Source: Synaphobranchus kaupii
Taxonomy: Eukaryota > Chordata > Actinopteri > Anguilliformes > Synaphobranchidae
Reading direction: 5' to 3'
Length of the DNA stretch: 64,000 nt
NCBI GenBank assembly: GCA_029718625.1
Contig: CM056380.1
Span: forward strand, 99,676,971 to 99,740,970
Shown here piece after piece: positions 1 to 11,600 of the stretch. The translations under genes were made by a program, and so were the position numbers. Every line of letters starts with the position of its first letter. Position 1 is the first letter of the stretch. The notes under the pieces were generated by a model. It had not been told where the DNA came from and did not search any database. It saw only the letters and a program-made list of their open reading frames with translations.

Positions 1-439
1 TTCGCTCTCGTATACATGATGTGCTTGAATTATTTTAAATGTTCTTCTTGGTGGAGCCGAAGCAGCAAAGAAGCGCGAGTGAAAACGATAGGTTATTGGA
101 GTTCACATTGTTATAAATTCCTTCTGGAGAGAAACCTGGGAAATGACAAGAACATTATCTTTAAGCTTTATAATTTATAGGCCTGGGCTGAAAAAATCTT
201 GTCAAAGGCAGGTCTGCAGCAGGAACTGTCAGATATGGAGGTAAATTTGATCTGAATTGGCAAGTAGATTATGAACGTGGCATTTGGGGTCCTGGCAGAG
301 CCACATCTTGTCCACTTGACGGACTTCCCCGGTTCTATTGTGTGTCAGGTCTTTGAGCTAGAATGATTGACATCACAAAGACCCAAGGCGATTTTTTACC
401 TGACAGTCAAGCTTAATTTGTAGTGCAAATCCCTCAGCC

Positions 440-537
<98 letters not shown>

Positions 538-551
538 CCCTCTCTCTCTCT

Positions 552-586
<35 letters not shown>

Positions 587-1350
587 CTCTCTCTCTCTCT
601 CTCCCTCTCTCTCTCTCCCCTCTCTCTCTCTCGTTCTCTCTTTTTTCCCCTCCAATTCTTCCCCCTCTTTTTCTTCATTTCCTTCTGACTTTTCTCTGCG
701 TTTTTAAATACAAAGGACCCTGCCTTTCCTCCGTCATTTGCATTTGCTATTTCCTTGTGTTTTTGTACAAATGTACGAGAGAATGGGTGAAACACTGCAG
801 AACATCAGAGTTCCTGCCGCTGCAACGATTGCGGGCCCTAGGAGACCAGGGGACTGTGGGCTGCATAAACCCTGTGTCCTTGCCCCACTTTCTTTAATAT
901 AAAGCCCCTCGCACACACCCCACACACTAACTTTTTTTTATCATCAGAGAAGAACACAAAACCGATTGAAGGGTTTGACAGGAGTTCTGAGTTTCAGCCT
1001 TTCAAAGCCGGGTGACATTTTGACTGTAAGACATGCTGCAGGCTTGCTGGCTGGGCACAGGCAGAGTGACGAGTATTCCCCCTGGAGAGAGTGAGAGAGG
1101 AAGCCATCGCTTACGACACCTTCGCTTACCTTCCTCCCACAGAGCCAGCATGCGCACCATTTCAGCCCACAAACCAGAGCGCAAATATGTTCTCACTCGG
1201 TGGAGGAGGCCAACGGCACAATTTCTTGTTGTTGTTTGTTTCATTCGTTTCCTGGCTTTGGGTTTGAAGTTGGGCCTGCAAGACAGGGGAAAGCACACTG
1301 GCCAGGTGAGCGCACCCAGATCTGACAGGACGCTCGATTATTAAAGGCAA
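1..1350. other. Upstream intron, left edge
   Basis: Apart from the CT tract at 445-641 nothing is recognised. No ptprg exon was found here; the signal-peptide and N-terminal exons presumably lie further left. Confidence 0.6.
445..641. repeat. (CT)n tract
   Basis: Almost 200 nt of CT with occasional CC interruptions. Long open frames on both strands here (Ser-Leu or Arg-Glu only) are artefacts of the repeat. Confidence 0.97.
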
Positions 1351-1552
1351 ACATTACATTACATTACATTACATTTATTTAGCAGACGCTTTTATCCAAA
1401 GCGACGTACAGTAAGTGCGTACAGAGACATCATCATCATTACAGAACAGACGAGGCAAAGCACATCCTTTGCATAATGTAGCAGCTATCCTAGCAATGAA
1501 CGTTGACTGTAGTTCACAGTAAGCTGTGGGCAAGTCAGCAACACCACACTTC

Positions 1553-1690
1553 CATTCCAAATACTATTATAAACTATACTATTATAAACCATTCAAAATA
1601 CTATTATAAACTATGCTATTATAAACCATTCCAAATACTATTATAAACTATACTATGATAAAACATTCCAAATACTATTATAAACTATAA
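1553..1690. repeat. 37-bp tandem repeat in the LINE 3' UTR
   Basis: About four units, each opening ATACTATTATAAACTAT, start near 1561, 1598, 1635 and 1672, a steady 37-bp period. The related LINE tail at 17061-17310 has only a single unit, so the array expanded in this copy or its source. Confidence 0.85.
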
Positions 1691-1743
1691 TAACAGACAG
1701 GAAAACACAGGGAACAGGGAGCTGATATTCCTAGGTGAGGATA

Positions 1744-3439
1744 TCAGTCAAGGTGGAGTCTGAAGAGGTGTGTCTTCAGGCCTCGACGGAATGCAGGCAG
1801 GGTTGGAGTAGAAACGTAGGGGAATGGGAAGTTCATTCCACCACTGAGGTGCTAATGTGGAAAAACTCCGCAGTCGGGACAAGCGAGAGCCTTTGACACG
1901 GAGGGGGGGAAGTGCCAGTCGCCCTGCTGTAGAAGAGCGAAGTGCTCGAGCAGGAACATAGTTCTGGATTAAGTCCTGCAGGTAGGCGGGGCCTGTCCTA
2001 TTGGCTGCAGTGTAGGCCAGGGTCAGAACTTTGAACCTGATCCTGGCTGGAACTGGCAGCCAGTGGAGAGACCTCAGCAGGGGGGTTACGTGGGAAAATT
2101 TCGGGAGGTTGAACACAAGCCGGGCAGCTGCATTCTGGATGAGTTGAAGAGGGAGAATGGCGCAGGCCGGTAGGCTTGCGAGCAGGGAGTTGCAGTAGTC
2201 CAGGCGTGAGGTGACCATGGTCTGGACAAGAAGCTGGGTGGAGTAGGTGGTCAGGTACGGTCGAATCCTCCTGATGTTGTACAGGAGGAACCTGCAGGAC
2301 CGTGCCGTCGCCCTGATGTGCTCTTTGAAGTCCAGCCGGTCGTCCAGGACCACCCCCAGGTTCCTTGCAGAGCGGGAGGCAGCCACCACGGTCCCATCAA
2401 CGGTGATGGAGAGGTCATGTAGTGGGGAGGTCTTGTACGGCATGAAGAGGAGCTCTGTCTTGTCAAGGTTGAGCTTCAGGTGATGGGTAGCCATCCACTC
2501 AGAGATGTCAGTCAGACAAGCAGATATCCTCTCCTTAACCTGTGGGGTAGAGGGAGGGAAAGAGAGGAAGAGTTGAGTATCATCAGCATAGCTATGGTAT
2601 GAGAAGCCATGTGAATGGATTACTGAGCCAAGAGACTTAGTATACATAGAGAACAGCAGAGGACCCAGTACAGATCCCTGCGGGACTCCTGTAGACAGGG
2701 GACGGGGAGCAGAGACGGAACCCTTCCAGGAGACTTGGTAGGATCTATCAGTGAGATACGATACAAACCAAGAGAGGGCAGTTCCAGAAATGCCCATCTC
2801 AGCGAGTGTGGAGATTAGGAGTTTGTGGTTGACCGTGTCGAATGCCGCAGACAGGTCAAGGAGAATCAGAACAGAGGAGAGGGAGGAGGCTCTAGCAGTG
2901 GCGAGTGCCTCAGTCACAGCCAGGAGAGCAGTTTCGGTGGAATGGCCGGTTCTGAAGCCAGACTGATGCGGGTCAAGCAGGTTGTTCTGGTGGAGAAAAA
3001 CAGACAGTTGGTTAAGGACAGCACGTTCAATTGTTTTGGACAGGAAGGGCAAGAGAGATACAGGACGGTAGTTCCTGACATCAGCGGGATCTAAGCTAGG
3101 TTTTTTAAGGAGTGGGGTTACACGGGCAGTTTTAAAGGCAGCAGGAACATGGCCACAGATTAGGGAGGTGTTAATAACGGAGGACAGATATGGAAGGAGC
3201 TCAGCAGATATAGACTGGAGGACTGCTGAAGGTATGGGGTCTAGTGGACAGGTGGTTGCGCGCTGGCGCGTCACCAGCTCGAGCACATCGGAGTCCTTCA
3301 GAGTCTTGAAGGACGACAGTGTAGCGATGGGTTCAGTATGGGGGATGTGGGGTGTCACCGGATGCGTGAAGGAGTTCCGGATCGCAGCCACCTTCCCGCA
3401 AACGCTTTCCCTGCATTTATCATTGCTGGGCTCAGTGGT

Positions 3440-3440
<1 letters not shown>
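1744..3440 (-). pseudogene. LINE reverse transcriptase, truncated and frameshifted
   Basis: The open frame of about 560 residues carries the RT blocks in order: RNYRPVSLLPFLSKTIER, HQSGFRTGHSTETALL, DLSAAFDTVNH (first catalytic Asp), GVPQGSVLGPLLF, SYADDTQLF (catalytic Asp pair), LNLDKTELLF and LGVVLDDRL, then the C-terminal LDYCNSLL, LQLIQNAAARL and LHWLPVPARIRFK typical of fish L2 proteins. It lacks the endonuclease domain. After WNELPIPLR the frame departs from the family: the usual tail FRRGLKTHLFRLHLD appears in another - frame and stops at about 1744-1746, so a small indel lies near 1810-1835. The apparent upstream start within the AT repeat (YIYIYI) is not part of the element. A dead copy, though the RT core has no internal stop. 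Confidence 0.88.

Positions 3441-3442
<2 letters not shown>

Positions 3443-3496
<54 letters not shown>
3443..3496. repeat. (AT)n microsatellite
   Basis: About 27 AT dinucleotides between the truncated LINE and the Tc1-like element. The Tc1 target TA (3498-3499) is at its right edge. Confidence 0.95.
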
Positions 3497-3499
<3 letters not shown>

Positions 3500-3501
<2 letters not shown>

Positions 3502-5134
3502 GTGCCCTCCACAATTATTGGCACCCCTGGTAAACATGAGTAAAAAGGGTTTTAAAAAATTCACCGTTTGGTGAATTAGCTTAATCTCACACTGAAAGAA
3601 TGAGAAAAATCCAACCTTTAATTTAAGTTAATTTATTCTGAGAAAAAAATAAAGAATCCCTCATCAAGAAATAATAATTTTTAACAAAACCATGTGTGCC
3701 ATAATTATTGGCACCCCTAGAAATTCTTATGAACAAAATGTAACTGAAGCATTTTTTTCCATTTATATTTTACTTTTTAAAGTTGATCAGAGTGTTTAGG
3801 AACTTTCAAGTAGTAATCCATGACTTCCTGTTTCACTGGGGTATAAATATGAGGTGACACAGAGGCCATATTCCCTTATTCATACATCAACATAGGAAAG
3901 ATAAGAGAACACACAAATCAAATGAGGGAAAAGTGTGTTGAGCTTCGTAAGTCAGGGAATGGCTATAAAAAATAGCTACTCACCTGAAAATGCCTATATC
4001 TACCGTTAGGGCAATACTTAAAAAGTTCAAAGCAAATGTAACTGTTACAAACTTGCCTGGAAGAGGACCCAAGTTTATTTTGCCCCCACGCACAGTGAGA
4101 AGGATGGTAAAAAAAAAAAGAGAGGCAAAAAAATCCCCAAGGATCACTGTTGGAGAATTACAGAGGAAAGTAGCATCTTGGGGTCATCAAGTCTCCAAAA
4201 CTACCATTAGAGGTCACCTCCATGCCAACAAATTATTTGGAAGGCATGCCAGAAAAAAGCCTTTCCAGTCATTTCACCACAAATGTAAGCGCCTGGAGTT
4301 TGTTAAACGCTACTGGAACTTTGACTGGAATCGTGTTGTATGGTCAGATGAAACGAAAATTGAGCTTTTCGGCAACCAACACTCAAGGTGGGTTTGGCGT
4401 AAAAAGAAGGATGGCTATACCAAAAATGACCTGATTCCCACTGTTAAGTATGGTGGAGGTGATGTTGTGGGGCAGTTTTTCCTCCAAAGGCCTGGGAACC
4501 TTGTTAGAGTACATGGCATCATGAACTCCATGAAATACCAGGACATTTTAAATCTGAATCTGGCTGCCTCTGCCAGGAAGCGAAAACTGGGTCGTGGTTG
4601 GATCTTCCAGCAGGACAATGATCCAAAACATACGTCCAAATCAACACAAAAATGATTAACTGAACACAAAATCAAGCTTCTGCCATGGCCATCGTCCTCT
4701 GACCTAAATCCCATTGAAAACCTGTGGGCTGAAGAGGAGAGTGCACAAGAGAGGACCTAGGACTCTGGATGATCTGGAGAGATTCTGTAAAGAGGAATGG
4801 TCTCAGATTCCTTGCTCTGTATTCTCTGACCTTATTAGGTGTTCCGGGAGAAGACTCAGTGCTGTTTTATTGGCAAGGTTGGAGGTTGGAGGTTTATTGG
4901 AGGTTGTACAAAGTATGAAACGCAGGGGTGCCAATAATTGTGGCACACGTGGTTTTGTTAAAAATAATTATTTCTTGATGAGGGATTTTTTTTTTTCTCT
5001 CAGAATAAATTAACTTCAATTAAAGGTTGGATTTTTTTCAGTGTGAGATTAAGCTAATTCACCAAAGGGTGAATTTTGTATAACCCTTTTTACTCATCTT
5101 TACCAGGGGGTGCCAATAATTGTGGAGGGCACTG
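3500..5134 (+). mobile_element. Tc1-like DNA transposon, IR/DR type, degenerate
   Basis: The left end CAGTGCCCTCCACAATTATT at 3500 and the reverse-complement right end at 5134 are flanked by TA on both sides (3498-3499 and 5135-5136), the Tc1/mariner target duplication. The inverted repeats are about 215-220 bp, and each holds an outer and an inner copy of an AATTATTGGCACCCC motif (left near 3510-3530 and 3696-3718; right near 4924-4946 and 5103-5134). That is the IR/DR arrangement known from Sleeping Beauty-like elements. The 1635-bp length is normal for the group. The transposase inside is broken, so this copy is not autonomous. Confidence 0.95.
3922..5013 (+). pseudogene. Tc1-like transposase pseudogene
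   Basis: The natural start is the ATG at 3922 (MREKCVELRKSGNGYKK). An A run at 3967-3972 appears one base short and shifts the frame; the frame starting MPISTVRAILKKF at 3990 continues the protein. Helix-turn-helix DNA-binding region and GRGPK hinge are followed by WSDETKIELFG (first Asp) and QQDNDPKHTSK (second Asp). A stop at 4653-4655 then interrupts, followed by LNPIENLW (catalytic Glu). Counting the stop as one residue there are 33 positions between the second Asp and the Glu, against 34 in intact relatives, so a codon is missing too. A second frameshift near 4727-4735 moves the tail (KRRVHKRGPRTLDDLERF) to another frame. At least two frameshifts and one stop: inactive. Confidence 0.93.
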
Positions 5135-5136
5135 TA

Positions 5137-6498
5137 TATATAAAGTACAGAAGAAAAAAAATGTCAGTTGAAAAATGGTCTGTATCAAATTGTGGGCAGG
5201 CCCTTAGGGAGCGGGAAAGGGGAGCCAGAACCAGGCGAGACCTCAAGTCAGCACGCGCTCAGTCTACCAGTACTTAACAAATCAAATGGAAGAGTGTGTC
5301 GTGAAGAGAAATCAATGGGACTGAAAAGACTACATTCATCAGGGGTCGGCTTTAACAAGGTGCGGCGTGTCAGAGGAGTGGGAGGGGCCAGGCGGGGAAC
5401 AATCCCGATGCCGGAGCCGAAAATGAAACGCTGATCGATGGTGGGCAGCCTTAACCTGGCCAATTCCATTCTAATGGATGGCATTGCAGCACCTTCAGAC
5501 TGATGTAATATTGTTCCATTTTTAGTCTGTTAAGAGCCTCCCTATTATTGAGCTGACGAGACTTTCCCTTTCCTTGTTGTCTCTCTCCGTCTCTCTCCCT
5601 TGATTGCCCATTCTCTCGCTTTCTCCCCATCTCTCTTTCTTCATTTTTCTATCATGCTTGTTTCTTTCTTGCACATTCACTGATTTTCTCTGTCATTCCA
5701 TCTCTCTCTCTCTCTCTCTCTCTTCCTCCAGTTCCTTTGTTTCATCATGGCCCTGAGCTCTCTGGTGGATGTGAAAATGAAGTGTTAATCTCTTTCCTCA
5801 TCAATCTCATGGGCTCAGGAGCACCAGTTGTCCCTATGAAAATTATGACTGGCACTTTTACTTATTTTGAGAAATAAATATTGGCTAAATTGAATTTTAA
5901 TGGATTGTGCATTCCCAGAGAAAGGTGCAATCCATTATTTGATGATTGTAATGTTGTCTGCTGCCCATTTTGATTTATAATGTGTGTTGTACTGGGGCAA
6001 AGGTGAGGGGATTTGGAAGGAAATGAATTGGCTTGATGAAGTTTTAAGTATTGCACAGAAAAGCTCAGTGTTGGGCAGTGCTGGCTGGGAAGAGAGGGGT
6101 TCCATTTTCATCTCACTCCATCTGCCAGGATGCAGGAAGTGTCCCATTCATTTCAGCTGCACTGAAGCTCGGCAGTCTTGAACATGATCTCTCTTTGACA
6201 CCTTTGTGCCTTTGTAAATCTTAGCAAATGCTCCTTATGTTAGGTTTCCTGTTTAATCAATATTAGATTTTGTTTATTAGCTTTGCCAATCTTCCCCCAA
6301 TCTTTCACAGTGTGCGTCTCCCATACGTGTATACATACTCGCTAGAAAGTGTTTTGTTTTGCCAGTGTTTTGTTCCAGTCACCTGGATTTGATAATTAGC
6401 ACAATTCTTCAGCCAGGAGGTAGGAGTAATTAGTGAAATCAGCTGGCTGAGTTCATGTGTGGAAGAAAAACATGGTAGGACTTTTATTTTTACCCCTG

Positions 6499-6533
<35 letters not shown>

Positions 6534-6537
6534 TCGC

Positions 6538-6583
<46 letters not shown>

Positions 6584-7446
6584 CTGGGATTTAGATGCTG
6601 CATCTCATTGTCGTATATCCATATGGATTCTAAGAACATATGTCTGATGTGCAGATAGTAAGCCATCTGTTTTAATGGCAGTTCAGCTTTCTCTGCCCTA
6701 ATAAACAGATGAGGCGAGTGAGAAGGAAGGCGAGCCCCTGAAATGGAGGGGTCAGAGGTCATGCCTAAGGAGTCCCGAGTTTGTGTCCTTGTTCGTGTCC
6801 TCCGGCAGCGGTTAGCTTATTTAGTTTTCAGCGTTCAGCTATAATTAACATTGTGGCTCACTCCCCACCTGCTCAGGTCAGTGAGCTGTGGCTTACACAG
6901 GGGAACCTTTTGGAGGGCTCAGCCAATTAAAGGATTCCTGGACACAGCCTTCCATAGCCACCATCACCCAGGCAAATAAGGACTTCAACCTTGAGCAGGT
7001 GGGTCCAGGTGGAGGGGAGTGCTGAGAATTGCACAGGAATGCAAAGATGACCCAAGTACAGGGTCTGGGAGTGTGCAGTGGGACTGGCAATTGAGGCAGA
7101 CCGGTACCGACTTCCTCTCTGTGGGAACAGACAGGTTACCATTAAGGACAACCTCTGAGGACATCTTCTGCTGCAAGAGGACAACTTTAGTCTTAAGTAT
7201 TACTTCTATTACTTAATACTTATAAGTATTGAGATTCATTTTGATACCTAATGTTTTTTTAGGGAAGAAATCTAATAGCAGCCATGAAGGCAGCCATCTT
7301 TGGTTTAGGAGGGAGACAGAGGCCTGTCGCCCTTTAGAGCCCGTAAATGAGTCACAGGGAGAAAAACAATTGGCTGGAAGGATTGGCCTGTAGGAGTGCG
7401 TAATGCGCTTGCATGTTATGAGGTGGGTCGAGGGCGACATGCGGGG
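5137..7446. other. Intronic sequence between Tc1-like element and palindrome
   Basis: Pyrimidine-rich stretch with CTCT runs at about 5573-5725, the CA microsatellite at 6499, and otherwise unrecognised single-copy-looking DNA. Confidence 0.6.
6499..6580. repeat. (CA)n microsatellite
   Basis: CA repeats with a few CTCG interruptions. Confidence 0.96.
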
Positions 7447-8058
7447 CTGCAGTATGGGGGGGAGCTCCACTTAATATCTACATGCTTGCACACACACCGT
7501 ACATCTTCTCATATACACACAAAGAGCTCACATATTCACTAGTGAAGCTCTCACTGACACATGCTATCTCTTACACACTATTTTCATGCTCGCACACGCT
7601 CAAATAATCCTCTTGCATTAACCACTAGACCGCTCGCATTCACACATTCACTATTTGTTCTCACATATTCATATAAACAACACACATACACAGAGAGGAT
7701 TTTGAATTGATATGTGTATGTGTTGTTTATATGAATGTGTGAGAACGTATAGTGAATGTGCGAATGCTTTGTATGTTTATGTGAGCGGTCTAGTAGTTAA
7801 TGCAAGAGGATTTTTTGAGGATGTGAGAGCATGAAAATAGTGTAGAGATTGAATGTGTCAGTGAGAGCTTCACTCGTGAATATGTGAGCTCTTTGTGTGT
7901 ATATGAGAAGATGTACGGTGCGGTGTGCAAGCATGTAGATATTAAGTGCATGCTTTTTCAGTGCGCTTGGGGGGGTTCACTAGTGAACGTGAGAGCCATT
8001 GTACGTGTATGTGCGAGGCGATTATGAATTTTGGCCTAAACGGCCCCTCATACTGCAG
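7447..8058. repeat. Long imperfect palindrome (foldback / MITE-like element)
   Basis: The left arm (7468 to about 7691) and right arm (about 7713-7948) are imperfect reverse complements over roughly 220-235 nt each, with a loop of about 20 nt containing GATTTTGAATTGA. CACTTAATATCTACATGC starts the left arm and its complement ends the right arm. An outer inverted pair, CTGCAGTATG plus G-rich bases, lies at 7447-7461 and 8043-8058; on the right it is separated from the inner arm by about 95 unmatched bases. The arms are rich in CACACATTCA-like phrases with no open frame. I found no clear target duplication. It could be a foldback transposon or MITE, or an inverted duplication. Confidence 0.8.
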
Positions 8059-8647
8059 GACGGTGTCGGCGGAATGAGTCCAGAATTTCAAGCAGCTTGT
8101 ATCTTTTAATTAGAATCACTTCAAATCAATGGGGACACGGGCTGAGCCTCGCCTCCGTTCCTGTCGGTTTTAAACACAGCCTTCGGTGTTCTTTAGGTTT
8201 GGGCTTTCGGTGTGAAGGGGCAACGGGGGCAGCGTTCCTGCAGGGGGCAGCTTCTCAGCACTAATAAGTAGTAGAGGAGAGGGAATTTTCCGGCCCGGTC
8301 CGCTCCGCGCTCCCACTCACTCAAAGAGCATTTGAGAAGGCAAATTAAAAGAGATTTTCTCAAGGCTGGCGATCGGCATGCGTGCGGGTGGCACAGTGCA
8401 CCTTTTCCACGTCCAGCTGGGTGGCGGTGTGCGCTTGTGCAGCGGGGCGCGGCGATGTAAGGTATTCCTGGAAAATGGGAAAATCGGCCATTGTAGCCAG
8501 CGCATTTGTCTCCGTTCTCGGAGCCTTTTAGTCACACTCCGCCGCTCCACAGACTATTCCGGGTGCATATATGGAGAGGTTAAAAAGCCCTCTGAAAATT
8601 ATGTTCAAATTGCAGAACGCGGCCCTGGTTGTCACGGTGCCGTTGCC

Positions 8648-8695
8648 ATGGGGAAGATGGGTTATCCTGATATGGGGAAGATGGGTTATCCTGAT
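8648..8695. repeat. Perfect 24-bp tandem duplication
   Basis: Two identical 24-bp units, opening ATGGGGAAGATGGGTTATCC, lie head to tail at 8648-8671 and 8672-8695. Recent, probably replication slippage. Confidence 0.9.
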
Positions 8696-11600
8696 ACCGG
8701 GAAAGAAGCAGGGCTGGCTCGAGAGTGATTAACTGTATTATAGCATCCTGCGGCATAAATTAGCCTTTCGTTTCCAATACGCTCTTTCGGCCCGCTGCTC
8801 AACGTTCAGCCCAGAGCTCTGGGGCAATTGAACACGAACGTGGGACTCTCACAATGCAGCGCTTCTAGTCTATTAATTGCTGGGATTCTGCCAGCAAACA
8901 AAAACACTTATCTGACAGGAGGTGAACGGCCCCAGCTATAGCCACCACCCTCTGACTTCAAAGTGTACTTCTCCTCTGTCCAATATCGCATCATTATTAG
9001 TAGCTTAGTACGCGCCCTCACAGCATGGCTTGGGTAGTGAAGCAATGCAGGTTAAGTACATTGCCCGAGGGTACAGTAGGAATGCGGCAGTTGTGAGTTG
9101 AAAATGCAGTTATCTGGTTTAAGTCCACTTCTTTTGCCAGTACGCAAAGCTAGTGATGTAAGTAAAGTGGTCCATCAGCAGAAATTCTGAAAGCACTTTC
9201 ACCCTCCCACTCTCCCACCCCCCAGCCCCCCCCCCCCCCCCCCCCACACTTCTATATACTTTGTAAAAACTGTCTTTCCAGATTTTAATTATGCAAACAT
9301 GTTGAATCGTGTAAACTCTGTGAGTAGTTTAAACAGACGGTAATCCAAGTAGTGTGGATTATTATGTTAAGGATAGTGCGATACTGTGGAATATCCTTTG
9401 TTGATGAAGAGATATGGAGGTGCAGATGTAGTGTTGTGGACGGGGATCCGTTTTTAGGCATTTACGATGGGCTGATTAATATGGGTGGATGACGTTGGCT
9501 GTGTCTCTCTGGTGTCGGTAGTAGGGATGGGGGAAGGGTGCGTTAGAGGAAGCCAAGCCAACGGGAGCGATGAAGAGGGAGACGGATGGCCGTCGGAGGC
9601 ATTAATCGAGCGCTGAGCAATCCTCATTATCTGATTCCAGCTCTGGTCCTCCCTTTCTTTGTTCCTCTTTAATGGCTGAAATGATCCCTTTCCCAGTAAA
9701 TGGAATGTAATCTATTTCTGAATGGAAAATTAACCGAGGACAAGAATTTGCCTTCGGTTACATTTGGGCAAAACTGACATTTTTAACAAGAGGCGTGAAA
9801 TTAGTGCCATGAAACGTGTTTGCCATACATACTAAATACCGACACACTGAATATGTGTTGTGAATCGTTCTCCTATTCCCCTTCCTTGGCAACTGCAAGG
9901 AAGGTTACTGGTTTTTTTTTGTTTCTTTCTTAAATTTGTTTTTGGTCCTGCAGGCGGAGATTATACGGCTTCTTGGTGTCGCATTTTGTGGCGTAGCCTC
10001 TCATTCGGAGACGTCTGCCGCGCGGTAAAGTTGAGGCAGGGGGGGGGGGGGGGGGGAGAGGGCCCTCCGAGGGAAGCAGCGTTTTGCGCTTGGTCGCTCG
10101 CCACAGAGCGGCGTTCCCTCTCACGCTGCCATCTCCCAGCTCCCTTTAATCGCTCGCACAGCTCTGCCATCTATTCTCCCGCCAAATCCAAATTGCTTTC
10201 CGGAGGGTTCTCCGTGTGCCATTAGTAGAGGAGAACCGAGCTGCTGTAATTCGGAAACACCCTGGCATGGGGTCTCTGACCCGCCCCCAGCTGCTCGCGC
10301 GGGGATCACGTGGACCCGTGGCACTCTGGCCGAGGCCGCTGTCTGCACTCTGCAGGAGGGGAATCGGTAAACAGACAGAGAGGTGCACGCGCGTATGAAA
10401 TCAGGCCAGATGTACTGTGCAGTATGGTCCTGCCAACAATTCGAGCTCCCCAGGGTGGAGTTGAACTAATAACGGCAATATCGATTTCATCAACAGAGTG
10501 CGGGGACAGTGCTCGCCTTTCTGTTATCTGTAATACCGCGCATATGGTTTTGACCATTGAGCATTCGCTGGAAGCTAATCCAACATTGTGATATCCTTCT
10601 CCCCTGGCACCATGAACAGGAATAGCTTCGAGAGGTAGGGTAAACTTTGGTAGTGAGCTTTTTTTTTAAATTTTTCACTAAATAAGGAGCCAATGACTCT
10701 GTATTGCATAATTTTTGTTGTATTGTTTTGTCCTTGTTCAATCCGGCCTGTTTGCCTTTCTTACCAACTTGGTTAAATCCCTTTGAAGTATGACTACAAT
10801 TAGATTTCTACTTCTTTGCTCAAGGGGATTCATTATGTTTTATTAAACAGCAAAATAGATGGGAAGACTATGGTTGTGCCACATCATAATTCACAAACTT
10901 AAATCAGTTTATAAACAAGGTCAGAGGGGGGGCGAGCTACAGCAGTACTCGCAGGGCATTTGTGCTTGCAGTTTAGCGGAGACTTAGTTGCCATATTGAA
11001 GATTGCAATCGCACGTTCAAAGAAAGCAACCATGAGAAGCAAACTCCCGAAAAATGTTTCTGTGCCACCGAGGATCAGAAAGCAATGGGCACCGGTGTGT
11101 AGGCCTACTGTGGATTGACGGTATTATTTTCCTCTGAAGGGGGTTTGCGGCTCAGTAGTCAGATCTTTTAACCCCAGTGCCCCCTGCTGTTCCCAGATAT
11201 GTGGCTTTGGAGCAGAGACTGATCTGTGTTCCCCTCAGGCGTGTGAACTGGGTGCTCTGTGACAGCCCAAAATTGAATTGGACCCCTGTACTGATATGAA
11301 GGAAAGAACTTTGCACCTCCCCACCTGGCCCCCTCGCCTCCCGAATAGCAGGCAGACTATGGCTGGAATATTTGTACGGGACATTGAAAGACTCGACCAA
11401 AATAACGGCAGTTGATTTTGGTTGAGTTGCTTGATCTGTCGTACTTTAATCTTCTTGAGCAATTCTGAAGTATGTTCTGAATTGTAAATCTTTTTTTTTT
11501 GTACCAAGGATGAGGGGATGACCTGTGGAACTGCTATTTTCATTTCAGATTTTTGGCGCACGCTCTGCCACTTCTATCAAATGCTCTGCACAAATAGGCC

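Larger units (their letters stand above)
1351..3442 (-). mobile_element. 5'-truncated L2/CR1-clade LINE
   Basis: A non-LTR retrotransposon on the - strand. Read in its own direction it begins inside the reverse transcriptase region near 3442 (endonuclease and 5' UTR missing), runs through the RT to about 1744, then through a 3' UTR with a 37-bp tandem repeat (about 1553-1690), and ends with GCTTTGGATAAAAGCGTC and a TGTAA-type tail at 1375-1351. CR1/L2-clade elements characteristically end in short tandem repeats instead of poly(A), and this tail is widespread in teleost genomes. Its truncated 5' end abuts an AT microsatellite. Confidence 0.9.

Noticed and set aside
373..795. Overlapping open frames on both strands rich in Arg-Glu or Ser-Leu
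   Set aside because: They are translations of the CT microsatellite.
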